Of a stretch of DNA of 64,000 nucleotides, positions 7,414 through 16,415 are shown piece by piece. Under the pieces are notes generated by a model that saw only the letters and a program-made list of their open reading frames with translations, did no database searches and was not told where the DNA came from. A program made the translations under genes and the position numbers. Position 1 is the first letter of the stretch. Every line of letters starts with the position of its first letter. This stretch comes from Sodaliphilus pleomorphus. Its GTDB lineage: Bacteria; Bacteroidota; Bacteroidia; Bacteroidales; Muribaculaceae. The DNA is taken from contig NZ_CP045696.1 of assembly GCF_009676955.1 (NCBI RefSeq), positions 2,308,501 through 2,372,500 on the forward strand, given 5' to 3'.

Positions 7414-9648
7414 TTATTTTTTGTTGCTTGCGGTAGCTGTGTGGGCTTGGATGAAGGCGGCGAGCTCGGTGCGGTATTTCTTGAGGAGCATGCGCGAGAG
7501 GGCGAGCACGTCGTGGGGGTAGTCCATGCCCTCGTCGTGCGGGGTGCCGGGTTCGCACCAGGCCAGCTGGAAGCGTTCCAAGCGCTGGTTGAAGCCTTTC
7601 TCGTCGAAGGGGCGGCCTGCACGTGCTGCCTGCATGGCCTCGTCGATGTAGGCCTGCCAGCAGGGCAGGTAGTAGTCGCGCACCAGTCCGCTCCAGCCGC
7701 GGCAGGCATAGCCGTTGAGGTCGCCGCCCCAGGTGGTGATGATGCGGCGGGCGTTCATCTCGTAGTAGTCGCTTGTGGCCTTGTCGGTGCCCATGGCGCG
7801 TGCCTGGCGCACCCAGGCATCGAGGGTGCAGTGGGGCTCTTGGGCGTTGAGGCAGTCGATGTCGCCCAGCAGGCTCAGCATCTCGTTGCCGTACTCGTGC
7901 ATGGCCACGGTGTCGCGGGCGGCAAGTGCCTTGTCGAAGAGGAGTTTCTCGTAGCCGAACAGGTCGCCCAGCAGCTGGCGGCCGGTCCACACCATGTCGA
8001 TGCGCATGGCATCGGTCACCACGCTGTCTTGGGCGGCCAGGGCTTGCCAGGCCTGGGTCAGCAGGGCGGGATCGTAGCGCATGGCCGAGCGGTGTCCCAG
8101 CTTGCCCAGCACGGGATTGGTGGTGGCGGCGGTGCCATATCTGGTGCCGGCCGGGAAGGTGAGCACGTGGTTGTAGAGCAGGTCCCAAGCCTTGCGGGCC
8201 TGTGGCGAGCGGTAGCCGGCATGGCGGTCGGCCACGTCGCTGGCCACCTGGGCGTCGCCTGCGGGGCTTGTCCATGCCTTGTCGAAGATGTACTCAAAGG
8301 GGAACTGCTGCACGTCGAGGCCTTCGAGAGTTGAGCCTATGCCCTTGAGGTTGCGTCCGCCCTCGCGCAGGGCTTGCTCCAGGCGCTCGCCTGCCTGCTT
8401 GACGTTGCCGTGCAGCACGGTGTTGCCGCCGAAGTTGCCCAGGTAGCACCATATGTAGGGCTGGCCGTAGAACTTGTCGTGCATGCGCCACACCTCGGTG
8501 CGCTCGGCAAAGTAGTCGAGCATGGTCATCTTGCCCTGGGGCACGCCGGTGAGCATGGCCCGGGTGCGCTCGGGGGTGAAGTCTTTGCGCTGGTAGTAGA
8601 GAAACCACCCCATTTGCAGCCATTGAGCCTTCTTGTCGACGGCCTTGAGCGACTCGTAGATGTGCCGCGACACCTGGTTGAGGTAGCCGGGCTCGAGGCT
8701 GGGCGGCGCCACCTCGTTGAAGAGGTCGACGCCATAGATGTGGTCGGTGCCGAAGAGGCGCGATTGCTCTTGCAGAAACATCTTCTGGATTTTGGCATAG
8801 AGCGGGTCCTCGCTGTTGAGGAAGTAGGTGCGGTACTGGTCGGCAAAGCCGTCCCACTGGCCCAGGTGCTTGATGTCGGCATTGGGATACAGTGTCTTGA
8901 GCTCGCGCGGCACGTGGCCTGCAAAGGCGGGAAGCACGGGGCGCATGCCCAGTGCGCGCTCACGTGCCAGTATGAGCTTTTGCAGGGCTGTCTGGCCCTC
9001 GAGCCACTGCTTGGGCAGGGGCCCGCACCAGCCGTCGATGTTCGACATGCGGTGCCAGGGCAGGTAGACGGGGCCGGTGAAGTAGCTGCGCACTTGCTCA
9101 TCGGTCATGCCCAGACGGGTCCACACGTTGTACCACACGCTTTCCTGGCCGGTGATGGCCAGCGGCATGTTGACACCGTTGAGGGCCATCCAGTCGATGA
9201 AGCGCTCCCAGTCTTTCCATTGCCAGAAGGGCATCGAGTAGCCGAAGGTGCAGTAGTTCAGAAAAAATCGCTGTGGCACGCGGGCTGTCGAGGTGTGGGC
9301 CACTGCAACGTCGGGCAGCGTGGCGGGCAGCTCGACGGGCACGTCGGCATACCACGACACGGTGGTGAGGCAGTATTTCTTGAGATAGTAGTTTAGGCCA
9401 ACGGCCATCGAGTTGGCATTGTTGCCGGTGATGACGACCTTGCCGTCTTTGCCCTCGATACCGAAGGCGTCGTTGTTGCCGTTGAGCAGCAACTGCCTGA
9501 ACACCACTTTGCCGGCCAGTCGCGGCGACAGGCGCCGGGCCAGTGCCTGGGCTTGCTGCACGTCGCCGCCGGCCTGTGCGGTCGGGGGTGTAATGATTGA
9601 AATCGCAAGGAGGAGAAGAAGAAGGTGGGCGAAGTTGATTTTTTTCAT
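7414..9648 (-). CDS. Alpha-N-acetylglucosaminidase, glycoside hydrolase family 89
   Basis: A 744-residue exported enzyme of the NAGLU/GH89 family, which removes terminal alpha-linked N-acetylglucosamine, for example from gastric mucin O-glycans or heparan-type glycans. It has a signal peptide (LLLLLLAISIITPPTAQA), the N-terminal small domain, the TIM barrel with GQESVWYN and the acidic DLFNEVAPPS segment, and the C-terminal all-helical domain. The longer frame begins at 9816 inside the glycerate kinase gene; the ATG at 9648 gives the signal peptide and a 4-bp ATGA overlap with that gene. No lipobox is present, so a periplasmic location is likely. Confidence 0.92.
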   Translation of the reverse strand: MKKINFAHLLLLLLAISIITPPTAQAGGDVQQAQALARRLSPRLAGKVVFRQLLLNGNNDAFGIEGKDGKVVITGNNANSMAVGLNYYLKKYCLTTVSWYADVPVELPATLPDVAVAHTSTARVPQRFFLNYCTFGYSMPFWQWKDWERFIDWMALNGVNMPLAITGQESVWYNVWTRLGMTDEQVRSYFTGPVYLPWHRMSNIDGWCGPLPKQWLEGQTALQKLILARERALGMRPVLPAFAGHVPRELKTLYPNADIKHLGQWDGFADQYRTYFLNSEDPLYAKIQKMFLQEQSRLFGTDHIYGVDLFNEVAPPSLEPGYLNQVSRHIYESLKAVDKKAQWLQMGWFLYYQRKDFTPERTRAMLTGVPQGKMTMLDYFAERTEVWRMHDKFYGQPYIWCYLGNFGGNTVLHGNVKQAGERLEQALREGGRNLKGIGSTLEGLDVQQFPFEYIFDKAWTSPAGDAQVASDVADRHAGYRSPQARKAWDLLYNHVLTFPAGTRYGTAATTNPVLGKLGHRSAMRYDPALLTQAWQALAAQDSVVTDAMRIDMVWTGRQLLGDLFGYEKLLFDKALAARDTVAMHEYGNEMLSLLGDIDCLNAQEPHCTLDAWVRQARAMGTDKATSDYYEMNARRIITTWGGDLNGYACRGWSGLVRDYYLPCWQAYIDEAMQAARAGRPFDEKGFNQRLERFQLAWCEPGTPHDEGMDYPHDVLALSRMLLKKYRTELAAFIQAHTATASNKK

Positions 9649-10784
9649 ATCGTTAGTTTTAGTAGTTTCATGACTTGCGCTACCGTGCGCTCCACATTGC
9701 GCAGGCAGGTGTCGCGGTCGATGGCCTGTGCCAGTGTTGTGGGTCCGGCAACGATGGGCAGCACGGCGTCGAAGCCCAGTGTGTCGACATCGAAGCCCGT
9801 GTCGAGCGTGCCGCACAGGGCCACTACTGGCGTGCCTTGCCTGTGGCCGGCCTTGAGCACTGCGGCGGGAGTTTTCCCCATGGCCGTCTGGGCGTCGATG
9901 CGGCCCTCGCCCGTGATGATGAGGCTGGCACCTTTTATCTTCTCGTCAAATTTCAGGAAGTCGAGCACGGCTTGGGCTCCAGGCAGCATCTCGCAGTCGA
10001 GCCACGCCATCATGCCTGCCCCTGTCCCGCCTGCCGCCCCTGCTCCTGGCCGGCTTGCCGTGCCTGCTGGCATGAGCCGCGCCAGGTTGCGTGCACCGGC
10101 TTCGAGTAGCTCCACCTGCCGGGGGGTGGCACCCTTCTGCGGAGCAAAGGTGCAGGCGGCTCCCTCGGGACCGAGCAGTGGGTTGTCGACGTCGGCAAAG
10201 ATGGTGAAGCGCGTGTGCCTCACCTGGGCGGGCACCTTGCTGCTGTCGATGCTATCGATGCTCGCCAGCCCGGCTCCGCACGGTGCCACGCTGTGGCCTT
10301 GGGCATCGAGAAAGTCGAAGCCCAGCGCCGAGAGCAGTCCTGTGGCACAGTCGGTCGTGGCGCTGCCGCCCAAGCCCACCACGATGTGGCGGCACCCCTC
10401 CTGCATGATGGCGTGGGCGATCATCATGCCAGTGCCGCGTGTCGAGGCCTGCATCACGTTGCGTTGTGCTCGCGGCACCAGCGTGAGGCCGCTTGCCGCC
10501 GAGAGCTCCATCACAGCTGTGTGGCTTGTCTCGTCGACGATGTATTGCGCCTCGACCGGCGGCAGCCCGGGCAGCGGCGCGCACACCCTCACCGTTTGGG
10601 TGCGGGCTTGCGGCAGCGACGAGGCAATGGCCTCGACAGTGCCCTCGCCGCCGTCGGCCACAGGCAGCGCCGTCACATGTGCTCCAGGCACCGTCCGGGC
10701 TATGCCCTGCTGTGCAGCTTGGGCAATCTCGCGTGATGTGGCCGAGCCCTTGAACTTGTCGAATGCCAGTATGATCTTGCACAT
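9645..10784 (-). CDS. Glycerate kinase, GarK/GlxK type
   Basis: A 379-residue glycerate kinase that phosphorylates D-glycerate with ATP, feeding glycolysis. Recognised from the N-terminus (MCKIILAFDKFKGSATSREIAQA), PVADGGEGTVEA, and the GGSATTDCATGLLSALG and GEGRIDAQTAMGKTP segments of the family. Length is normal. It overlaps the GH89 gene by 4 bp, so the two are translationally coupled, an unusual pairing of a sugar-acid kinase with a host-glycan hydrolase. No convincing promoter element was found in the 100 bp upstream. Confidence 0.92.
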   Translation of the reverse strand: MCKIILAFDKFKGSATSREIAQAAQQGIARTVPGAHVTALPVADGGEGTVEAIASSLPQARTQTVRVCAPLPGLPPVEAQYIVDETSHTAVMELSAASGLTLVPRAQRNVMQASTRGTGMMIAHAIMQEGCRHIVVGLGGSATTDCATGLLSALGFDFLDAQGHSVAPCGAGLASIDSIDSSKVPAQVRHTRFTIFADVDNPLLGPEGAACTFAPQKGATPRQVELLEAGARNLARLMPAGTASRPGAGAAGGTGAGMMAWLDCEMLPGAQAVLDFLKFDEKIKGASLIITGEGRIDAQTAMGKTPAAVLKAGHRQGTPVVALCGTLDTGFDVDTLGFDAVLPIVAGPTTLAQAIDRDTCLRNVERTVAQVMKLLKLTI

Positions 10785-10815
10785 GGTTGTTGCGTGTAGC
10801 TTGATTGCATTGCAA

Positions 10816-10847
10816 CAACGGGGCGCGGCATGAAGCCTGCCCCGTTG
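10816..10847 (-). terminator. Hairpin after the Cbp1-like lipoprotein gene
   Basis: A 9-bp stem CAACGGGGC (10816-10824) pairs with GCCCCGTTG (10839-10847). It lies between the end of the coiled-coil lipoprotein gene and the start of the glycerate kinase gene. There is no strong T tract. Confidence 0.4.
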
Positions 10848-10885
10848 CCGATGATAGTTGGGTTATGCTAAAGCGTTTTTTCGTT

Positions 10886-11794
10886 CTACTTGATTTTCAC
10901 CACCAGGTAGTTGGAGAGCTCCCAGAAACGGCTGGGGTTGGTGATTTTGAGCACCTTCTGGCCACCTTCGTCCTCAATCACATAGCTGCCGCTCGGGTGG
11001 CGCGACATGATTTCGGCCTTCTTGCTGTGCAGTGCAATGCGGTTGAGCGTGCGCTTGTCGGCCTTGGTGAAATAGGATTGCGTGAAGTCGCCTTCCATCA
11101 CCCTGGTCTTCTTCAAGAAACCTGTCTCGATGATTTTCTGGCGTTTGAGCTCTTTTTTGGACCCTACTACATAGTAGCACACGTTCATCTCGTTCACCAG
11201 GTTGTTGGCCCGCTGGGTCTCTTCTTGTGCCCTGGCCGAGGCGCTGTTGTAGGCCGAGGTCACGTGGGCGTTTTCGGTGTTGAGCGAGTCGACCTTGGTG
11301 TTCAAGTTCTTGATGGTCACGTGGGCGGCTTGCAACTGTGCCGTGAGGCTGTTGATGATCGACTCCTGGTGGTCGAGTTGCTGCTTGAGGCTGGCAATCT
11401 GCTTCTTCATGGCGTCGCTGTAGTTGGTCGATTGCTTCAACCGTTTTTCAAGCTGGGCCACGCGTTGCTTCTGCTCGACGATGCCTTGCTGTATGGCAAG
11501 GATGTTGTTGCGCAATTGGATTTTTTTGTCGGGCGAGTCGCTGTTGAGGTTCTCGACGCTCATTTGGTTTTGCATGTCGAGAATTTGGTTCATACCGTCG
11601 CTCACCTCCATCATGAGGGCTGCAAGCGTGTCTTTTTCGGCACGTATTGTTGCCAGCGAGTCGGTCAAGGCCAGGTTGTCGATAGAGTCTTGGTTGACTT
11701 TGGCGACCTCGGCCTTGTCCTTCTTGCACGACGACATAGAGGCTATGCCGGCCATCACCACAAGTGCGGCGACAAAATATAAAATCTTTCTCAT
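10886..11794 (-). CDS. Coiled-coil lipoprotein of the Cbp1 collagen-binding adhesin type
   Basis: A 302-residue lipoprotein: signal peptide with lipobox MSSC near residue 22, then a long alpha-helical coiled coil (about residues 30-200, rich in Gln, Leu, Asn) and a conserved globular C-terminus (YYVVGSKKELKRQKIIETG, RIALHSKKAEIMSRHPSGSY, ITNPSRFWELSNYLVVKIK). The C-terminus resembles proteins annotated in Bacteroidota as Cbp1-family collagen-binding adhesins; binding of collagen here is only inferred. Its ATG overlaps the end of rsmI by 4 bp, so it is the second gene of that operon. Confidence 0.7.
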   Translation of the reverse strand: MRKILYFVAALVVMAGIASMSSCKKDKAEVAKVNQDSIDNLALTDSLATIRAEKDTLAALMMEVSDGMNQILDMQNQMSVENLNSDSPDKKIQLRNNILAIQQGIVEQKQRVAQLEKRLKQSTNYSDAMKKQIASLKQQLDHQESIINSLTAQLQAAHVTIKNLNTKVDSLNTENAHVTSAYNSASARAQEETQRANNLVNEMNVCYYVVGSKKELKRQKIIETGFLKKTRVMEGDFTQSYFTKADKRTLNRIALHSKKAEIMSRHPSGSYVIEDEGGQKVLKITNPSRFWELSNYLVVKIK

Positions 11795-12537
11795 ATTGTT
11801 GAATTATTTATGTTGTTCTTGTTTTTAAACTTGGCGTACTTGTCGACTTTTACAGCCGCCTGGGGCTCGTGACCGGCCACCACCAGCACAATCTCGCCCC
11901 GTGGGGCGTTGGTCTCGTAGTACTGGGCCAGTTGCTCGAGCGTGCCGTTGCGGGTGCTGTTGTGCAGCTTTGAAATCTCACGGCTCACCGAGGCCTGGCG
12001 GTCGGGGCCGAAAGCCTCGGCCAGCTGCTTGAGGGTCTTGGCCAGGCGCAAGGGCGACTCGTAGAATATCATGGTGCGTTGCTCGCTGGCAAGGGCTGCA
12101 AGCCGCGTGGCGCGTCCTTTCTTGGGCGGCAGGAAGCCCTCGAAGGCAAAACGCTCGCAGGGCAGGCCCGAGTTGACCAGCGCCGGCACAAATGCCGTGG
12201 CTCCGGGCAGTGTCTCGACCTCGATGTCGTGACGGCGACACTCGCGCACCAGCAGGAAGCCCGGGTCGCTGATGCCCGGCGTGCCGGCATCGGTCACCAG
12301 TGCCATCACGGCGCCTGCCTGCAGCTCGTGCACGAGTCCGGGCAGGGTTTCGTGCTCGTTAAACTTGTGGTGGCTGCGCATGGGCGTGTTGATGCCGAAG
12401 TGCTTCATCAGCACTCCGCTTGTGCGGGTATCCTCGGCAAGAATCAACTGTGCCTCGCGCAATGTGTTGATTGCCCGAGGCGTCATGTCGTCGAGATTCC
12501 CCACGGGGGTAGGCACTATGTATAATTTCCCTGACAT
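11791..12537 (-). CDS. rsmI: 16S rRNA (cytidine1402-2'-O)-methyltransferase RsmI
   Basis: A 248-residue tetrapyrrole-methylase-fold enzyme that 2'-O-methylates C1402 in the ribosomal decoding centre. Signature segments: LYIVPTPVGNLDDMTPRA at the N-terminus, LAEDTRTSGVLMKH, ALVTDAGTPGISDPG (SAM/phosphate loop), GLPCERFAFEGFLP and FYESPLRL. Slightly shorter at the C-terminus than the E. coli protein. Co-transcribed with the downstream coiled-coil lipoprotein (4-bp overlap). A diverged paralogue lies at 26967-27674. Confidence 0.95.
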   Translation of the reverse strand: MSGKLYIVPTPVGNLDDMTPRAINTLREAQLILAEDTRTSGVLMKHFGINTPMRSHHKFNEHETLPGLVHELQAGAVMALVTDAGTPGISDPGFLLVRECRRHDIEVETLPGATAFVPALVNSGLPCERFAFEGFLPPKKGRATRLAALASEQRTMIFYESPLRLAKTLKQLAEAFGPDRQASVSREISKLHNSTRNGTLEQLAQYYETNAPRGEIVLVVAGHEPQAAVKVDKYAKFKNKNNINNSTI

Positions 12538-12616
12538 TGCTGAGAGTGTGTGTGTGATATAATATGTGATGAGTGTGGCTCGAGCACAAGCGCTTGCATG
12601 CCCTTGTGGCGGCGGT

Positions 12617-13342
12617 CTACAAGAAGTGCTTCTTCACGATGCTCATGAAGTCTTGCACTTCTTCGTTGTCCTTGTCCCAACCCAGGTCGCCGTAGAAGTA
12701 GTCGGTAGCCTCGTCGTAGCTTTTCATCGACTGCACCATGTCGAGTGCATCGTTGAGGTCGAGTTCGCTGTTGCCGAAGAGCTCGCGCTTGAAGCGGTAA
12801 CGGTCGTTGAGCGAGAGGGCCTTGCGCATGTTCTTCGACAAGTTGCGCTGCAGTTGCTCGTCGAGGCGCACAGGGTTCTCCTCCTCATCCTCCTCCTCAT
12901 CGTCATCTATATCTATGTCGTTGTCGCTGTTCTCGCCGCCAGTCATGTCGATATTTGCAGGAGTGAAGGCGGGTGGCGTGGGCTCGTCGTCGTCGTTGTC
13001 GGCAACTGGGGCGGGATGCTGCTCGGCCACGGGCTCGGCGGGCATGTGCTGGGGCTCAACATAGGCTATGCCCGACCCGAAAATCTCGCCTGGCTCCTCG
13101 CCGTTGTCGTGCTGCCAAGTTTCGTCGGGGTCATAGTCGTTGCAGGGCAGGTCGTTGCCACTTGTGGCTTGGTCGGCCGCGCCTGGCGTGAGCTGCTGTG
13201 CTGCCGTGTCGATGGCCCGGGCTTTGTCCTTGATGAGGTCGACCACCTTTCCGGGGGTTGCCTCACCTTTCTTTTCGGCCAGGAGCAGCAAGCCCTCAAG
13301 CTCATAAACTCTCGACAATAATTGAGCATAAGAAGCATCCAT
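12617..13342 (-). CDS. Acidic conserved hypothetical protein
   Basis: A 241-residue very acidic protein. The N-terminal 30 residues are helical (MDASYAQLLSRVYELEGLLLLA), the middle (about 60-160) is a low-complexity Asp/Glu-rich linker (DNDIDIDDDEEEDEEE), and the C-terminus (160-241) is a conserved-looking domain (LSLNDRYRFKRELFGNSE, then DEATDYFYGDLGWD) that I have seen in Bacteroidales hypothetical proteins without a known role. Cytoplasmic. The longer frame from 13384 starts upstream of a more natural ATG at 13342. A TATGTTTG -7 element sits at 13389-13382. Confidence 0.7.
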   Translation of the reverse strand: MDASYAQLLSRVYELEGLLLLAEKKGEATPGKVVDLIKDKARAIDTAAQQLTPGAADQATSGNDLPCNDYDPDETWQHDNGEEPGEIFGSGIAYVEPQHMPAEPVAEQHPAPVADNDDDEPTPPAFTPANIDMTGGENSDNDIDIDDDEEEDEEENPVRLDEQLQRNLSKNMRKALSLNDRYRFKRELFGNSELDLNDALDMVQSMKSYDEATDYFYGDLGWDKDNEEVQDFMSIVKKHFL

Positions 13343-13466
13343 AGCGATAGTGTTTTGTCGTTTACATTTTAATGTGTAATGCAAACATAGATAAAATTAT
13401 CGACTTTACAGCTCAAAAAATAGGTATTTTTTGTGAATAAATGTATTTTTTCTTCGAGGCGCTTGT

Positions 13467-14888
13467 TCAGTGCATGTCGCCAAAGATGCCGATAAGCATG
13501 TTGTCGATCTTGTTTTTCAGTGCGGCGCGGCTGCAGTTCCAGTTGTTGATGAGCACGGCCCACGAGTAGCGAGGATTGCTGGCCGGGTAGTAGCCCACAT
13601 AGCATTGCACCTGGGTCATGCTGCCCGACTTGAGCACGATGCCAGTGCTCAACGAGGTGGCTGGCAGGAGCTTGCCTATGCGCTTGCCGGCTTTGGGCAT
13701 GAGCTGGTGCAGGCAGGTACCCTCGACAGGGTGGGTGGCCATGTAGTCGAGCATTTTCACAAAGAAGCGGGCCGAGTTTTTGTTGGCTCGGGCCAGGCCG
13801 CTGCCGTCGTACTGGAACTTGGCGCCAGTGTCGAGCCCGCTGGCTTGCCACAGGCTGTCGACCACCTCCACGCCCTGGCTGGCGGTGGGGCGGCGGCCGC
13901 TGTGCAGTGCTATGGCGCGCAGCAGGGCCTCGGTCCACATGTTGTCGCTGCGGTCGAGCAGCGAGCTCACGATGGAGGCGAGCTTGGGCGACTTGTGCAT
14001 GACGAGCAGGGTGGTGTCGCAGTGCTTCGTCTTGCCGGCGGCGCCAGGCTTGAGCTTGAACTTGATGCCTTGGTTGGAGAGGGCGCGCTGCAGGCTGTCG
14101 GTGAGCATGGCTGCCGGGGTGGGGCAGGCCACGAGAATGTCGTAGTCGCGTGCGGCTGCCTCGCCAGCCAGCACGACAGCCGGGTTGCCGGTGTCGAGAT
14201 ACAGGCTCAGCGCGTCGTTGCTGCCCCCGGGATCCAGGCGGTTGACGATGCCCACCCCGGGTGCCGGGGGCTCAAAGCGTGCTTGCGCGATTGTGCCGTT
14301 GCCTGTGCCAGTGAACTTGAGATGGGTGCGGTTGTCGCTGTAGTTGATGCCGTGCACGCCCATGCCATAGTCGGTGCTCAGGTCGCCGCAGTCCCACCAG
14401 CCGTTGTAGCCCGGAAAGGGGATGAGCGTGTCGACGGCCACGATTTGGCCGGTTACTTTCTTGATGCCCCGCTGTTGCAGGGCACTGGTGATTTCGCCCA
14501 CGATGTCGGGGGTGGCGGGGCAGTAGGCCGAGCCCAGCGTGGGGTCGCCGCTGCCCTTGATCACAATGTCGCCCTTAAACTTGTTGCCTTTGGTCTCGCC
14601 CACAAGATACACGGGTGTGTGAAAGGTGTAGCTGGGCGAGAGCAGCAAGAGGGCTGTGGCCGAGGTCACCGTCTTCATGGTCGATGCCGTGATGCATGCC
14701 AGGTTGATATTGTGGCTGGCCACGATGGTGTCGGCTGCAATATCGGCCACGGCGATGCTCATCGAGGCGTGCTCCAGGGCCGAGTCGCTGGCCAGGGCGT
14801 CGATAGCTTGCTGTGCGCCCGGCGTGGTGATGGCCCACGAGGCGATGGCGGTGAGCACTGCTGCAATAGTAGTTGCAATTTTCTTCAT
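13467..14888 (-). CDS. dacB: D-alanyl-D-alanine carboxypeptidase/endopeptidase, PBP4 (S13) family
   Basis: A 473-residue periplasmic penicillin-binding protein 4 that trims D-Ala from, or cleaves cross-links in, peptidoglycan. It has a signal peptide (ATTIAAVLTAIASWA) and all three active-site motifs: S69-T-M-K72, SDN in the LLDRSDNMWTEALLR segment, and KSG (LKSGSMTQVQ) near the C-terminus. The open frame extends to 14987, but ATG 14888 gives the signal sequence. It follows the HD-domain gene by 49 bp on the same strand. Confidence 0.92.
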   Translation of the reverse strand: MKKIATTIAAVLTAIASWAITTPGAQQAIDALASDSALEHASMSIAVADIAADTIVASHNINLACITASTMKTVTSATALLLLSPSYTFHTPVYLVGETKGNKFKGDIVIKGSGDPTLGSAYCPATPDIVGEITSALQQRGIKKVTGQIVAVDTLIPFPGYNGWWDCGDLSTDYGMGVHGINYSDNRTHLKFTGTGNGTIAQARFEPPAPGVGIVNRLDPGGSNDALSLYLDTGNPAVVLAGEAAARDYDILVACPTPAAMLTDSLQRALSNQGIKFKLKPGAAGKTKHCDTTLLVMHKSPKLASIVSSLLDRSDNMWTEALLRAIALHSGRRPTASQGVEVVDSLWQASGLDTGAKFQYDGSGLARANKNSARFFVKMLDYMATHPVEGTCLHQLMPKAGKRIGKLLPATSLSTGIVLKSGSMTQVQCYVGYYPASNPRYSWAVLINNWNCSRAALKNKIDNMLIGIFGDMH

Positions 14889-14937
14889 CAGTCTCCTGTG
14901 TGTGAATGTTGCCTCGCACGATGCCGGCGGGCTATGG

Positions 14938-15567
14938 TTACAATTCCTCTTGCTCGTTGGTGCCCCACTCCAGCAGGTTGGCGGCAATGCCGTCGGCCAG
15001 GTTCACGAGCGAGCACAAGGGGTACTTGTTGCGGGCGGTATTGATGTTGTTGCGGGCCTCTGGGTTCTGAAAGGCGAGGTCCCAGGCGGTCATGTGCCAG
15101 CGTATGGCCAGCATCTCGTCGTCGTGAATGTCGAAGCCGCTGCGCAACACCACAATGGCGCTTTTCTCGCCGTGGCCCATGGGGAAATTGCTGTAGTCCA
15201 CGTCATAGCCCTTCACGTCTTTCCAGTTGCCAAACTGGTCTTTGCGGCGTTTCACCACTTTCTGGTACACGTCGGCCTTGCACACGTCGTGCAGCAATGT
15301 GGCCACAATCACGCTGTCCTCGAGCAGCAGGCCCTTGAGCTCGGGCTTCATCGCTATCATCTTCTCGCGCAAGAAGAGGCCTGCCTTGCAGGTGTTGAGC
15401 GAGTGCACTACCAGGCCGCCGTCGCTGTCGAGATGGAAGCGGGTGCTTGCCGGGGCGTCGTAGAAGCCCAGGTTCTCAAGGTCCTCGATCAAGTAGTCGG
15501 TGCCCTCGCGGTTCACTTGGCGCAGCAGGGCGTTGAATTCTTCTTTGTTGGCTTGGATATCAATCAT
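14938..15567 (-). CDS. HD-domain hydrolase
   Basis: A 209-residue cytoplasmic protein with an HD metal-dependent phosphohydrolase core: VVHSLNTCKAGL, the HD pair in VATLLHDVCKADVY, GHGEKSAIV and a late DG pair in LVNLADGIAA. Such proteins resemble phage- and plasmid-encoded HD hydrolases acting on nucleotides or nucleic acids; the substrate here is unknown. It starts 2 bp after the preceding small membrane-protein gene, so the two are in one operon with dacB behind. Confidence 0.8.
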   Translation of the reverse strand: MIDIQANKEEFNALLRQVNREGTDYLIEDLENLGFYDAPASTRFHLDSDGGLVVHSLNTCKAGLFLREKMIAMKPELKGLLLEDSVIVATLLHDVCKADVYQKVVKRRKDQFGNWKDVKGYDVDYSNFPMGHGEKSAIVVLRSGFDIHDDEMLAIRWHMTAWDLAFQNPEARNNINTARNKYPLCSLVNLADGIAANLLEWGTNEQEEL

Positions 15568-15569
15568 GA

Positions 15570-15908
15570 CTATTTTTGTTTGTTGTTTTTTTTACACAAG
15601 TAGCCCCGCCAGGCGTAGTGCCGCCTGTGCTTGAGGTAGTCGAGCTCGCCCTGGTGGGCATAGGCTTCCCGCTCAAACGACACGCTGGCATAGGCATTGC
15701 CCCACATCGTGAGCCGCACCGCCCACTCCACGAGATAGAGCAGGTAGAAGGGCAGATAGCCCAGCTCTCGCATCTGCGCCGTGTGTATGCGCTCGTGGTT
15801 GAGCAGCTTGCGCGTGAGCCGCACCCCGGGGTGCACCACCAGCACGCCCAGCAGGTTGATGGCGTTGTAACCAGGAAACGGGATGTAGCGGTTGCGTAGT
15901 ACTATCAT
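15570..15908 (-). CDS. Small HExxH-containing membrane-associated protein
   Basis: A 112-residue protein I cannot assign to a named family. It has a hydrophobic segment (INLLGVLVVHPG), then the zinc-protease-like motif NHERIHTAQ (HExxH), a second hydrophobic stretch (YLPFYLLYLVEWAVRL) and a later conserved SFEREAYAHQ segment whose Glu could be the third metal ligand. The arrangement looks like a minimal membrane metallopeptidase. A TACCTTTG -7 element at 15961-15954 lies upstream. It heads the HD-dacB unit. Confidence 0.65.
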   Translation of the reverse strand: MIVLRNRYIPFPGYNAINLLGVLVVHPGVRLTRKLLNHERIHTAQMRELGYLPFYLLYLVEWAVRLTMWGNAYASVSFEREAYAHQGELDYLKHRRHYAWRGYLCKKNNKQK

Positions 15909-16054
15909 TAGGTTTCGGCTGCCGACCCGCTATGTGCGCGGGGCTAACGGTTGCAAAGGTAGTGAAATATTTTTATTTTTCTCGCCTGCGGCAGCCCTTA
16001 GGTTTCGTGCAATTGTAGTACCTTTGTTGTCGGCCCCCAGGGTGTAAAATTTCA

Positions 16055-16294
16055 ATGCACATGATCGATCAAGAGCAAATCAACAAGAAAGTGCAGGGCA
16101 AGAGGCTGCGCAACAGGTGGAGCTTTACCATATTTGTGCTGCTGGTGCTTGCCTGTTTCATCATCCACCACTACCAGGGCAGGCACGCAGCCCCAAGCGC
16201 GGCTGGCAAAGTGCGGCAAGAGCAACCTGTGGCAACGGGCAACACGCTGCCAGGCACTACCGCTCCGGCTACTGCCAACAGGCCTGCGCGATGA
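16055..16294 (+). CDS. Small single-pass membrane protein, unknown
   Basis: A 79-residue protein with a basic N-terminus (NKKVQGKRLRNR), one membrane helix (FTIFVLLVLACFIIHHY) and a Pro/Ala/Thr-rich tail that would be periplasmic. No family recognised. A TACCTTTG -7 element at 16019-16026 gives a short leader, which supports transcription. An alternative ATG lies at 16061. Confidence 0.5.
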   Translation: MHMIDQEQINKKVQGKRLRNRWSFTIFVLLVLACFIIHHYQGRHAAPSAAGKVRQEQPVATGNTLPGTTAPATANRPAR

Positions 16295-16415
16295 TGACGG
16301 CCCACCAAAAAAAAGAAAAAAACAGGTAGCCGGTGCAACCTTTTGCTGCACTGGCTGCGTCTAATGCATGAAAACGTGATTTCAGAACAACAACTGTAAA
16401 AAATACATTCTCAAC

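Noticed and set aside
7067..8275. A 402-residue minus-strand frame covering the remnant
   Set aside because: Its first 290 codons are an out-of-frame reading of the GH89 gene (Arg/Pro/His-rich); only the last 109 codons look like protein.
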